64,000 nucleotides of DNA from NCBI GenBank assembly GCA_029721435.1, contig CM056583.1, positions 72,601,120 to 72,665,119 of the forward strand, in the 5' to 3' direction. Origin of the DNA: Gymnothorax reevesii. Its lineage: Eukaryota; Chordata; Actinopteri; Anguilliformes; Muraenidae. The notes under the pieces are model-generated. The model did not search any database. It worked only from the letters and a program-made list of their open reading frames with translations, and was not told where the DNA came from. A program made the translations under genes and the position numbers. Each line of letters opens with the position of its first letter. The first letter of the stretch is position 1. Below, piece by piece: positions 39,127 through 51,400 of the stretch.

Positions 39127-39893
39127 CGCGCGCGCCAATTCTGCTTCCCGTGATTCATTTCCAGAACGCGTTTACCAAATTCTGTTTTTTTTTTACTCAG
39201 TAACGGTTGTGATGAAAAATGTACCGAAGTACATTACTTAAAAGAAAACACACTTAAGTACAAGTAAAATTACACTTTTTAAAAAGAACTTGAAAAAGTA
39301 CAAGTACACAAAAAAGCTACTCAATTACAGTAACGCGAATAATGTAATTTGTTACTTTCCACCCCTGCTCATTTGATTGGTGAAGATTTGACTGGTTGTG
39401 CTCAACCCACTCAGGCCATCTTTCCTCCCTCTTTGCCACTTGTGCCAGCAGGAGGGACAGAGGAGTACTTGCGCCAGGCTGCACCGGGCACAAAATTGCA
39501 AAATACGCCTGGATACACCCCGTTGGGGCGGCGCTCCCCCCATTCGCCGCACCTGTGCCTGGTCTACGAATTTTGAACCCGCTGTTTTAACTGAACAGAA
39601 AGAAGCCAAGCTGGTAAAAAATACAAATGGGTGTGAGTTGAAACTAAAGGAGGTGAAATGTCTTATCCAGGAGACTCTTTGGCCAACTTTGGAAATGTTT
39701 AAATGTCCCAAGCACTACAGGCAGCAGGGGCTGAGTGTGAATGCACCACTGCAGTGCAACCCAGTGTCAACCAGGAGGCTTATGAATTCATGCTCAACCA
39801 TCTACGTGGACTGGTAAAGGCTGCAAAGGAGGTGCACGGCCGGTGAAATGGGGGATCCCTCAAAATGCTTGGAAGGACCTGCAGAATCATCTA

Positions 39894-40168
39894 CAACCCC
39901 AATTCCGAAATAGTTGGGACAAAGTGTAAATTAATTAAAATGTCTAATATTAAAATTAGTTTGATAATCTGAAACATTTAAATATGACTAATATGCAAAA
40001 ATAGAAGAAATTAGATAGAGGACAAATGCTTTTTCATAGCACTGTACAGCAGTTAGCCACATTAGCCCTGCTTGTAATTGTCCATTAAATGTCTTTCCTT
40101 TTCCATACCCTTTTACAACAAATAGTTGTAAGCCTTCACATTTTCATTATTGAGCAGCTTTATATTTA
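39894..40168. repeat. Partial Tc1 terminal repeat
   Basis: CAACCCCAATTCCGAAATAG follows a TA at 39892-39893, repeating the left end of the element at 40169. The similarity fades after about 40 bases, and no matching right end is found. It may be a truncated earlier insertion beside the later one. Confidence 0.5.
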
Positions 40169-41767
40169 CAACCCCAATTCTGAAATAGTTGGGACAAACA
40201 GTAAATTGTGAATTAAATCAAAATGTAATGACTTTCAAATCTCACCAGCCAGTATTTTATTCACAATAGAACAGAGATAATAGCAAATGTTGAAACTGAG
40301 AAATTTTACAATTTTATCCACAAAATGAGCTCATTTTAAATTTTATGACTGCTACAGGTCTTTAAAAAAGTTGGGACAGGGGCCTGTTTACCATAGTGTA
40401 GCATCCCCTCTTTAACACAAAGCGAAGGCATCTGGGCATTGAGGAGACAATTTTCTTGAGTTTAGCCATTGGAATTTGATCCCACTCTTGTTGAATACAG
40501 GCTTCCAGCTGCTGGAGAGTTTTGGGTCTCCTTTGACAGACTTTTCGTTTAATTATGCGTCAAGTTGTTCTCAATCGGTGAAAGATCAGGACTGCAGGCA
40601 AGCCAGTTCAGCACACAGACTCTTCTACTGTGAAGCCATGCTGTTGTAATAGCTGTAGTATGTGGTTTTGCATTGTTCTCCTGAAATACACAAGGCCTTC
40701 CTTGGAATAGATGTCGTCTGGAGGGGAGCATATGTTGCTCTAAACCTTTATATACCTTTCAGCATTCATGGTGCTTTTCAAAACATGCAAGTGTCCAACA
40801 CCATATGCACTAAGTGCATCTGCATACCATCAGAGATGCTGGCTTTTGAACTGAACGCTGATAACAGGAGGGGTGGTCTTCCTCCTCTTTAGCCCAGAGG
40901 ACATGACTCCCATGATTTCCAACAAGAATGTCAAATTTGGACTTGTCTGACCACAGGACACTTTGCCACTTTGCTATAGTCCATTTAAAATGAGCCTTGG
41001 CCCACAGAACAAGGCCGCTCTTCTGGATCATGCTCAACAATGGCTTCCTTTTTGCACGATATAGTTTTAGGTGGCATCTATGGATGGCACGGCGGACTGT
41101 GTTCACAGACAGTGGCTTCTGGAAGTATTTCTGGGCCCATTTAGTAATTTCAATGACAGAATCATGCCGGTGAGTGATGCAGTGGCGTATGAGGGCCCGA
41201 AGATCACAGGCATCCAGTAAAGGCCTTCGGCCTTGTCCCTTGTGCACAGAGCAAGTACAGAGAAACTGAATCTTTTGATGATGTTTTGCACTGTCGATGA
41301 CGAAATGTTTAAAGCTTTTGCAAGTTGACGTTGAGGAGCATTGTTTTTAAAGCATTCCACAATTTTTTTATGCAAACCTTCACAGGTTGGAAAGCCTCTG
41401 GCCATCTTCTGAGAAACTCAGCCTCTCTAAGACATCCCTTTTATAGCCAATCATGTTACACACCTGATGCCAGTTATCTTAATTACTAGCTAAATGTTCT
41501 TTCAGCTGATTCTATTATATATTAATTGCTTTTTCAGCCATTTTTTTTGCCTGTGTCCCAACTTTTTTGAGACCTGTTGCAGCTAGAAAATTTGAAATAC
41601 AGTAAGCTCATTTTGAGGATAAAAATGTTAAATTTCTCAGTTTCAACATTTGAAATGTTATTTATGTACTATTGTAAATAACATATTGGCTCGTGATCTG
41701 AAAGTCATTGCATTTTGATTTTATTTACAACTTACGCTTCGTTCCAACTATTTCAGAATTGGGGTTG
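40169..41767 (-). mobile_element. Tc1-like transposon, nearly full length
   Basis: This 1,599-bp element lies between TA dinucleotides (40167-40168 and 41768-41769). It has CAACCCCAATTC at the left and its inverse at the right, and inverted ends of around 200 bases including AGTTGGGACA and TGAGCTCATTTT. The minus strand carries a Tc1-type transposase in three broken frames. Length and TA target are standard for Tc1/mariner. Confidence 0.92.
40549..41405 (-). pseudogene. Tc1-like transposase, frameshifted
   Basis: The N-terminal helix-turn-helix ([33 protein letters not shown]) lies at 41405-41265. The frame then shifts into [19 protein letters not shown] and [17 protein letters not shown] (first catalytic Asp) up to about 40810. 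A third frame holds RPCVFQENNAKPHTT, where the second Asp of the usual DNAKPH motif is Asn, and then SPDLSPIEN with the final Glu. The frame breaks and this substitution make it inactive. Confidence 0.88.
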
Positions 41768-41769
41768 TA

Positions 41770-44199
41770 AAAGGGCTTTAACTCTATATCGCAATGTTAG
41801 TTTCTAGGAAGGCTGACTTCATACTGGCGGAGAACACTAAAAGACCATATCAGATGGTGATTAGCTCTAATTATCATGCGCTAACTATCAAATTAAAACC
41901 ACCAGCCCTCACCAAATTTACGGGCAACAAACGTGATTTCCCTTGATGGAAAAAAGGACTGGTAAATGTTTCAGAAACAGGGTGAGCTAACCGGTTCAAG
42001 AAAGGTGGAAAGGGTTCAATTACTGGACAGTCTGAATGACTAAATTATAAGAGACCTTCAACTCACCGCATACAACACTGCAGATGATAGCTTCTTTGTC
42101 CTAGAAAAACATCAAACATCCATAGCCATTGAAACAATGGAGGAGATATTGGAACATGCCAGCTGTCTGGAGTCATCAGCTATGGAAAATGTTGGAATGA
42201 ATTCAAGCAGTGGAGAAGGCGCTTCAAAACTTGAGTGACCTCAGAGATGCAGGTGCTTTGGAAAATCTTCTTGGAAATAAAATAGAATAAATAAATTGAA
42301 AGTAAACTTCCAGAAACTTTCAAGAAAAAGTAACTTGTCCATATTCCTGCAAGGAGAAATGTTATGCTAACAAATAATTGCTTCAACAATCTCTTGGCAT
42401 TTCTCAAAGAGCCAGAGAGCATATGAGCAGGTTAAGCTACTAAGGTAGGAGGAGCCAAGCAGGAAAGAAACCTGGAGGGAGCTAAGACATGCCAGACCCG
42501 AGTCAACCAAGTCAACCACATTTTGAGATGACTTCTGAAAAGCGCATTAAGCCTTCTATGAAGGCATTATAGCGCACTCCGATGCTCCCTCTCGGAGTTG
42601 TGGCGAATGGGGAGAATACACGGCTCTACGTGGTCTGAGTTGCTGGTTTTCTCCATCAAATATATTAGTTGCCTGAAGACTGAGCTGGGCTGGCTAAGAA
42701 ATGCAGTAATTATTCATCATCTACAGATTATAGTAGTGAAAAGGCTACGGTAGCTGATACTTTTGAAAATTTCGGAATTACAGTCGTCACCTTTTCCAAT
42801 GTTGCTAGCACCTCGGACTTATCAGTTGGTATGTGAACGCAAAAAAAAAAAAAGTAATTTGCTTGCTCCAATCTGGAGGTATCTAATAACTATTATAACG
42901 GTGAGTCTGATTTATACATTTTAAAGCAATATCTAGCAATTTTATGCTTTTTATTACGCATTAAATTATCAGTCAACATTCTAGAGATTTCTGGATTCGG
43001 GTCAGGGCACGGTCCGGTAGCCTCTGGAACCGGCCCAGTCAAAATAGTTTCTTATCGAAAAGATACTTGGATGATTCACAAAATTTAGTTGCAATATTTC
43101 AAAGAAAACTTGTCAACTTAGATTTCATTGGTGTCTGATCAGTGGCCTATTTGATTGAAATTGGGCACTTTGAAAATGAACATATGCTCCCAAACTTTCA
43201 TCGAAACGCATAATGTTCACAGATTTCTAAAATGAGAAGTTATGGCTATAAGGTAACTTCCAGCTACTCTATACACAAGGAGTTTCGGGACATACCCCAA
43301 CCAAAGCCAACGAGAAACAGGTTTTCTGGGACAAGTCGCAGTTCAGGCATCTCTGCACAGAAACAGCAGAAGAGACGGACAGAAAAGTATCACACATGAT
43401 ACTGATACTGATGGTATCACACATGAGTGATACAGCTTTCTCGCATCGCGATTGGTCAGATTCCATTCATTGACAAATATCAACTATGTCTGCAACTATA
43501 ATTTTAGCAATTCTGCTGGTAACCGTTCACCATCGCAGGCATTAGCTTCTGGTTGACAATTTATGGAAGTCAGTGAGATGAATAATTTGTTAGCTAGCAG
43601 GCTAATGCTTTTGGCCAGTAAATGTAATAAGTTACACATGTGGCTGTTACAATAGAAGCTTGAAGTAACTGGATTCATGGTGAAAAGTACATGCACTAGC
43701 AAATTATTCATCCCATTGACTTCAATAAACTGCCAAGTGGAAGCTAACCTAAATGCTATTTTTCCTTTTGCCAAATAATACAATGCTGAAACTTATGGGA
43801 TAAATAGGATCTCAAATTTGTGAGCCCGAGATATCAAATTTATGACACTTGAATAGTAGTTTTCATTACATTACTTCTCTCGCTGCATAAATGTGATATC
43901 TCAGACTCACTCATTGGAGATCCACTATTTATGTGCAATATCCGCAAAGTTACAAAACCCAATATCCATGCCAAAGGGAGCTTCTCTCCCCAACAGAAAA
44001 CACATCCCACACAAACACTTCATTAGTGGTCCAGCTTTTTGGCCAGTCATAAACAGACATAGCTGTCAGGAAGGGACCTTTTAAGGGACAGGATCCAAAC
44101 AACCTGCTTCAGGCTGAGCGAGTATGAAGTGCAGTACACACAGCCTTTACAGTTGTAATTATGGGCTTTTAATTATTAAAACATGGAAATATTTATTAA
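41770..44199. other. Gene-free stretch beyond the Tc1 element
   Basis: Mostly unremarkable sequence with the hairpin pair at 42542-42598. Worn coding-like text at 41780-42180 is too degraded to assign. Confidence 0.5.
42542..42598. repeat. Two adjacent hairpins
   Basis: GCGC...GCCTTC TAT GAAGGC...GCGC (42542-42575) is followed directly by ACTCCGA...TCGGAGT (42576-42598). Together they would fold into two stem-loops as RNA. This could be the structured end of a retroposon or an RNA element; I recognise no family. Confidence 0.5.
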
Positions 44200-45361
44200 A
44201 AGACAACAAAAATTTTAATATATTTTAATAAATCTCAGAAAAGTAGATTTGTGAAAGTTCTCCAAATGTCTTTCATTTGAAGAAAAAAATATGTAATACA
44301 TAACATATGTACATATACACGACATTAAAATCTTCACAATCTGTAATCTGTATTGGAGTGAAACCTTTCTGAAATAAAACTAGTGACTAGATGAAAGTTG
44401 TAAAGACAATGATGACAAGACCCAACTGCAAGGGAAAGAAAAATCCATGTTTTTATTGTTTCACTCCTCATATCTGTACAAATACAATCATAACTTTTTA
44501 TATACATTTGACATTTACATAAAAAATACAAAACTATATATTTATAACTGAATCTGTATTTATGTATCATGTTTGGAAAAAAAAAAAAACAGAAAAGCAA
44601 AGTGGTTAATTTTGATATATTTCATTTATGTTGTATATCACATACTTCTGTTCTGCAATTGCAAAATGGAGAAATACACCATGTGTAATGAGACGATATT
44701 GGAGAACAACATATATTACACTCAAGTATCTTCTAAAACTCAGATGATCCAATGTTGAAAATTTAATACCGGAACTGCGTTAATCAGTTTTCATGACATC
44801 ATGAGACCATTGCTCACCATTTTGGAGAAAGCTTATATTTTAAAATGAAGGTCTTGCACCATTCAGAGAACTTTTACAGAACCATTGAGATTATCTCTTT
44901 GGTCAATTATGAATTGTAAACAAAGAACAATGCCATTTATGTACAATTTTATTCTGAATGATAAATTCTTAATAAATAAACAGGCTTGCACTCTTGCTTT
45001 TGCTGTTTTCCTTGAAATAAACATCTGTGATACAGAAAGTGACATCAATAAGCAGATTTATACAGCTCATGGATTGCAATTTACAGCTTGCAGAAGATTC
45101 ATACTTTACATGGTAGCGTTGTACCTCATAATAAATAACACTGCTTCTCTTTGGAAAATAAAAAAAAATTACAAGGTATATAGTCAGCCAGACATTGTAA
45201 AGGTATAAATTATAACACAAACAAAGTATAAATAAACATCTAGTGGTCTGAACTATATGTATACTTCCTTTTTTATTTAAAAATAAATAAGCATACACAT
45301 ACAGTATGTACAGTATGGACATTATTTCTTGCCCAAAGGCTGTATCATAATTGATGGTTGT
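44200..45361 (-). other. fst: Probable fst long-form 3' UTR
   Basis: This AT-rich, gene-free stretch lies directly downstream of the exon 6 stop. On the minus strand it has several AATAAA matches, including 45277-45272, and many ATTTA-type motifs, which suit a regulated, unstable mRNA. The true end cannot be fixed from sequence. Reading frames here are low-complexity and unconvincing. Confidence 0.4.
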
Positions 45362-45450
45362 TTATCCATCCAGTGTTGGAAATAAATGGAAATAAGTCAT
45401 GTAATCCTGGTCTTCATCTTCTTCCTCTTCCTCCTGATCTTCAGAAATGG
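45362..45450 (-). CDS. fst: fst exon 6, acidic tail
   Basis: This terminal coding exon lies 3.28 kb from exon 5. After the acceptor (TATATAG ending at 45451) it reads [17 protein letters not shown], then [12 protein letters not shown] and TAA. The acidic block is nearly the mammalian tail, which lowers heparin binding and yields the circulating form. The last dozen residues differ from the usual ending (about SFPISSILEW). They align only loosely and replace the terminal Trp, so the extreme end has diverged or shifted. The phase fits exon 5 exactly. Confidence 0.9.
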
Positions 45451-48400
45451 CTATATAGGGGAATACAGCTGTTGCATCAACGAGTATCACAACAGCAGAG
45501 TATCTCATTGCATGTTTCAAAGCCCTTAGTGAAGCCACAATACTTCCCTGTCTTGTTTTATCAGAGCTGGCAGTGTCAAACAAGCCATAACATCTGCCAT
45601 TATGCAACAGAGTTCATACAATCCCAACTCAGAAAAAGCTGGAATAGTATGGAAAATGCACATGAAAACAGAAAGCAGTGAATTATAAATTTGACTTGTA
45701 CTTCATTGCAGACAGTATGATGTCAAAATGTTTAATGTTTTGTCTGGTCAACTTAATTTCATTGGTAAATATAGATCCATTCCGGCCATTCAAACCAGCA
45801 ACACATTCCAAAAAAAGTTGGGTCAGGGGCAATTTAGGTCCAGTAAAGTGGCAAAAAAAAAACGAAAACAATAATGATATGATTTAAAACATTTGATGTC
45901 AGAAGATGATTGTAGCTAAATTCAATTTTGTACGAAAGCAACATCCAAGGAGGGCCTAGTGCTTGAAGAGCAAAGATGGGCAGAACATTGCCAATTTGCC
46001 CAAAAATGCATGGGAAAATCATGGAAAAGTTAAAAACAGTGATCCTCCAAAAAATTAGAAATAAGAAGGGATTTGGATATTTCATCCTCTACGATGTATA
46101 ACATTATTAAAGATTCAAGGAATCTGAAGGAATTTCGGTGCATAAAGGGCAAAGCAGCAAACCTAAGCCGAATACCCATGACCTCCAATCACTTAGACAG
46201 CATTAAATCAAGAACCGCTATTTATTCACGAGTGATATGGCCGCAAGGGCTTAGGATTACTTTGGCAAACCTTCGTCAAGTACTACGAAACATAATTACA
46301 TCCACAAATGTCAGTCAAAACTTCATCATGCAAATATTAAGCCATATATTATCAGTGTTCAGAAGTGCTGTAGACTTCTGAGGTCATAGACATCTAGATG
46401 GACTATTACACAGTGAAATGAGTGATGTGGTCAGAAAAATCAATATTTCAGGTATTCTTTGGAAGAAATGGACAACATGTGCTCCAGACCAAAGAATAAC
46501 AGGATCATCCAGACTGTTACCAGCAACAAGTCCAAAAGTCATGCTCCGTACTGATATGGGGTTGAGTCAGTGCCCTTGGTAAGGGTAACTGGCACTACCA
46601 TGAAGGCATCACTAATGCTGTAAAGTACTTTGAGATTTTAGAGAAATAAATGTTGCCTTCAAGATGACATCTTTTGCAGGGAAGCCTGTGCGTATTTCAT
46701 TAGGACAACACAAAACTGCATTCTGAATGCATTACAAAGGCATGGCTGCGTACGAAGAGGCGGCGGGCACTGCACTGGCCTGCCAACAGTCCTGACTTTC
46801 CCTCAGAGAGAACATATAGTGCATTTTGAAACATAAAATATGACTACAAAGACCTCCCACTGTTGCACATCTTAAAGCATTTTTGCAGGAAAATAGGGAC
46901 AAAATTATACTTAAAACACGAAATCACTTGGTGTCTTCTGTCCCTAAATAATTATTATAAATGTTAAGTAAAGGAATGGCAATACTACAAAGTGGAACTA
47001 ACACTTCATCAGTTTGGATGTGTGTGGTTACTCCCAGTTGTAATATTACAAAGTGGTAACTATACAATTCACTGCCCCGACTTTTTCCTGAAATTTATTG
47101 CAAGAATCAAAATCAATAAAATTTATGTAGTGAAACATCAAATAATGTGCCGTTGTGTTGTCTTCAATGTAATACAAGTAAAAGATAATATACAACTCAC
47201 TGCTTCCAGTTTTAATTAAAATTTATCATACTATCCCAACCTTTTCTGATTTTAAGTTGCACAAACTAAGAAGTGAGCATGCTGACAAGAGAGTGAGATC
47301 TGATGTTTCACTGGCTCAGGTGGTCAAGCATCCTGAAAGCAGAAAGTGCTCTTGTGATCTAGGGTTGCTTTCTTGTTTCTGACGTCATTATTTTATCTTT
47401 TCAATCATAGCTTTTGCAACTGGGCTGGATGAGACAGGGTCCCACAGGCTGACCATAGCTACGGAGGCCAAAGGGCAGCATTTTCTTGAGGTATTTTCTA
47501 CAGAACATTGTACAATGATGAAAAAAATATATAAAAATATACAAGCGGAACAAAAACAAAACATAGTCAAACAAATTAAAATAAATAAAATCAAAAGACC
47601 AACCAAAAGACAACAAAAAACTGCCAATCCCTCATAAACCATTTGGAAAGCTCGGACCTTTCCAATCAAAGTAAATTTTCTATTTACAGCAAACAAAAAC
47701 GATAATGTCTACAAGCACAGTGAAAAAAAGAACAATCTTAAAAGCTTGCAAAGCTTGTCCTGCAAACTGTAAAATTCTGCATTTAAACTCATGAGGTGAT
47801 CATAATCCTGGTCCCTCTGGTTTATTCACATACCTTACGTCAGGTTTGTATGAAGCAATATATTGAAATTAGTAATATGTATGTAAATCGACTAAAAAAA
47901 TAATTTGAGAATAAAATAAATTTCTCAGACACTCTTTCAGATGCTACCTGGAATGCAAATGTGTTTCACTGGATGGTTGTCCTACTTTATTGAATACACT
48001 GAGCAGTTAAGTCATGTGCTTGCATAAGAGATAAACAGATGGTTTTCTGATTAATACTGCACTCTAAAATTATTTTAACAATGGCACCAATTTTACAATC
48101 ATCTTATATACAATACTCAATAGAAGTATCTCTAGTTTTCATATACAGCACGTATCCACTGTATATGTCATAGTGGATGTTATGTCAATGCATTTTGAGG
48201 TGAAAATGTACAGAGCTAAATATAGCCAAACCTTTGAAAATACAATCATAAGATACAATTATCATAATGACTGCCATGTTTATGAGCTGTTATGACATTG
48301 CCATGAGTGGTGCTTTACAATAACAACACCTACACACTGACGAGACCCAAAGTGTAATAAGGCAACCTGTGTTATAACAGGCTACTAAAATGAAAACACT

Positions 48401-51400
48401 TGCCCAACACATATCAAGGATTTAAAAGTAAAAGCTAGAAATAGTGATGTAGTCTTGTTAGTTATAAGGAACATTACAACCTCAATAGCTCCTGGAAATA
48501 TTTTCTCTTTAATGTCTTCACTCATTACTACTTGTTTGTTTGCTTTGCAGAAATGCAAAGCAGAAGAAGCCAACATAAGAGAGCATGCAAGTACTCCTCT
48601 TCTCGAGTAAATTTTGTTGCGTAATCAGCAAGGGGTGGGGTGTGGGGGTGGGAAAGGGATGATGCGGGTGTTTTGGGAGGGTTGTTCTTAAAGTACAAGG
48701 GGAGTCTTTCACTTTTTAGACTACTTACAGTTGCAAGATCCAGAATGTTTAATCTCCAGGAGAACTCCTAAAGAGCAAGCTGCCTGCTTCATGACACACT
48801 CGCTTGGATATGTGGTATTGTCACTGGCACACACTGCCTCGTCTGAGCGGCTCTCTGGACACGTCTCCTCGCAAACAGAACAGCGCCCCCTGCTCATACG
48901 TGCATCCCAAAGACACTTCTTTCCTGGACTGCACTGGATGTCATCACATGAATTGGCCTCTAGTTGCAATATGGAAAGCAAACCTTTAGTGAATATGTCC
49001 CGACATCCAACAAGGATTGAAAATAACATGTCTCCAATAAGAAAGGCATATTTACCGTTCTTAAATTTTTTTTTCAAGTAGCAAATAAATCATTCTTAAA
49101 ATGTGCTCTGTTTCTAACTGTTGGGTCCCAGAGGGTTTTCCCCACTGTAAATCAATCTACATTTTTGTCTAGCACAGCAAAGCTATCACATACTGCATGC
49201 CAAGGCTTCCAAATTGGTTTATGTACCAAAAGTTACAGCAGCTGAAAAACATAATTAAAAATAAGACCACACATCTAAATTATATGGGCGGAAGTTTCTG
49301 TAGCAATATTGCTATGTAAGATGTGGCTATATGTTATTCAGGAAATATTTAACTTGCCAAGTCAACTTTTTGATGACAATATTAAACACAGAACTTACTT
49401 ATGCACTTTCCCTCATATGCAACTCCAATAGATCTGCCATGAAGACAGGTAGCTTTCCTCAAGTGGCAAGCACTTGAATATGTGATCCCGTCATTTCCAC
49501 ATAGGTTTTGTTCGGGTGATATTACTTCAGGGCAAATTCGATTACATGTGACACAGTAGGCATTATTGGTCTGGTCCACTACACAAGTGAAGCTTCCAGG
49601 ACACTGAACATCATGGCAAGTCTCTGAAATTTAGAAAAAAATATCGTACATGCAGTATTGCACAGGCTCATTGACATTCTTTGAATGATGTTAAGAAATA
49701 ATCAAATTTTTCTGATCATGACCTCATCTTGTTCACTCAGGAGCATAGTTCAACATGTTAATTGTGCGTGTTTCCTCACAGCCATGAGAGTATACTAGCC
49801 AATTATTATCAAGCAATTATCACTTAGTAGGGTTGAAATAGCCAGAGCACTTACTCCTGCATTTTCCCTGGTATTGAATCTCCAAATCTGGGTGGTTTTT
49901 GCATCTCGATTTCAATAAGGCGCATTCATCTTTGTAAGTCTTTCCATCGGACCCACAAACAGGTCCCTTCCAAGTGATACTTGAACAGTCCGGGGCGCAG
50001 ATACAGCGAGGTTTGTTTCTCTTGTTCATTTTGCATCTCTTTCCTGGACCGCAGTCAACACTGTCGCAAGTTTCTATAAACAATGAATCAAACTGATATT
50101 GAATGAATTAGCCCTCAAAAATGCAACTGATAACAGACAGTGATTTGCTGTGGAGTAAATACAACGTTATTGTGCAAAGATTCGTTCAGAACACATAACG
50201 ATCATAGAATGCTAATTATTTCTGACTTCGGCTATACACTTCCACCTCCACATGTAGTTTAGTATGACAACAGTACTCTCCGTTTATAGCTTATTCACAA
50301 TGCTTACCTTTACACGGTATACAATTAGGGGCTCCCCCATTGAAGATCATCCAACGAAATAAGGTACTATTCGGCACATCCTCCTCTGTCCAAGAAGTTC
50401 CCAGTCTTCCACTCCTGCAGCACTCTTCTCTGCTCATTCCAGACATGTAGAGGACCTGACATCTTCCGTTTTTCCCCTGCTGCAGCCAGCAGTTACCAGC
50501 TGTGAAAAGCCAGTCGGGTTAATGTCTGAAGCCAATGACCTAGACGCAACACATGCAGCCTATGTTACATCTTGTCCTCGTCACGGCGGCACAGAGACGC
50601 ATTTCGAAGCTCAAGGCGGTTGCATTAGCACTTTCAGGTCATGGCTCTTTATGATTTGGCAATTTCGACCGGCTATTAACACTCGGAGACTTAAGACTAC
50701 CTTACGACCTTGGGGGGTTTTCATCAGACGGCTGTTTAAAAAAATAATAAAAAAGTAAAACGCCAGACAGACGACAAGCTCTCTAACATGATTTCCATAT
50801 CCAGAGAATGAATTCCTCCGAAGTGTCGTTGATTACTTTGCACCACGTTATTAGGGTACAGTAACCTGTCAATATCAGCTATTGCAGTTTGATTTCAACA
50901 TTCTGACGGACGAATCCAAGTTCAGGAATGAACTACAGCCGCCGAGAATCAACAGGCGGTAAGTCGCCCCAGAAAGATTTAGACTACATTACATTTTACC
51001 AGCGCGCTATAGTTCACAGCATAGTTATAGCTTGAAAATGCCAATGCTTCAGTGGGAGTGAGTCGCCGAATTCAAATACCACTAGAGAGCAAAGTGACTT
51101 ATCTGCTTGTCCTGAAAGTTCATTGATTCAGTTGGTCGGAGGATCTGCAGGTTCTGCATTATTCCATTACGGTTAGATTTAGTTAGCGCCAACCATCGCC
51201 GAAAGGACTAACTGCAAAAAGTTGGCGGAATATGAGTATCGTTTCGGACTTGAAGAAAAAGGAACGCATAAGGCTGATAATGTGAACGACATTGATTGAC
51301 CTAGACAATTTCATCATTTGTAGTGTTGAACTGGTGTGGTACTAACCTACTGTTGTTCAACTTTGCACATTACATCGTTTAGTTTTATTTACCTTTCTTT

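Larger units (their letters stand above)
33849..39367 (-). mobile_element. Complete Tol2-type hAT transposon
   Basis: This 5,519-bp element is bounded by CAGGGGTGGAAAG at the left and its inverse at the right. It is flanked by identical 8-bp duplications, CTCATTTG at 33841-33848 and 39368-39375. Both ends carry dense subterminal AAGTA/TACTT repeats, as in Tol2. The minus strand encodes a four-exon transposase that splices in frame without any stop. Intron 1 (about 1.9 kb) contains a large inverted repeat. Size, gene layout, terminal sequence and target-site length all match the medaka Tol2 family, although the tips differ (Tol2 has CAGAGGTGTAAA). No disabling lesion is visible. Confidence 0.95.

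Noticed and set aside
44969..45322. A 117-codon minus-strand frame downstream of fst
   Set aside because: It is AT-rich, with Tyr/Leu/Ile-biased composition, and fits a 3' UTR better than a coding exon.
48731..49081. A 116-codon plus-strand frame across fst exon 5
   Set aside because: It is the antisense shadow of a conserved fst exon and has no features of its own.
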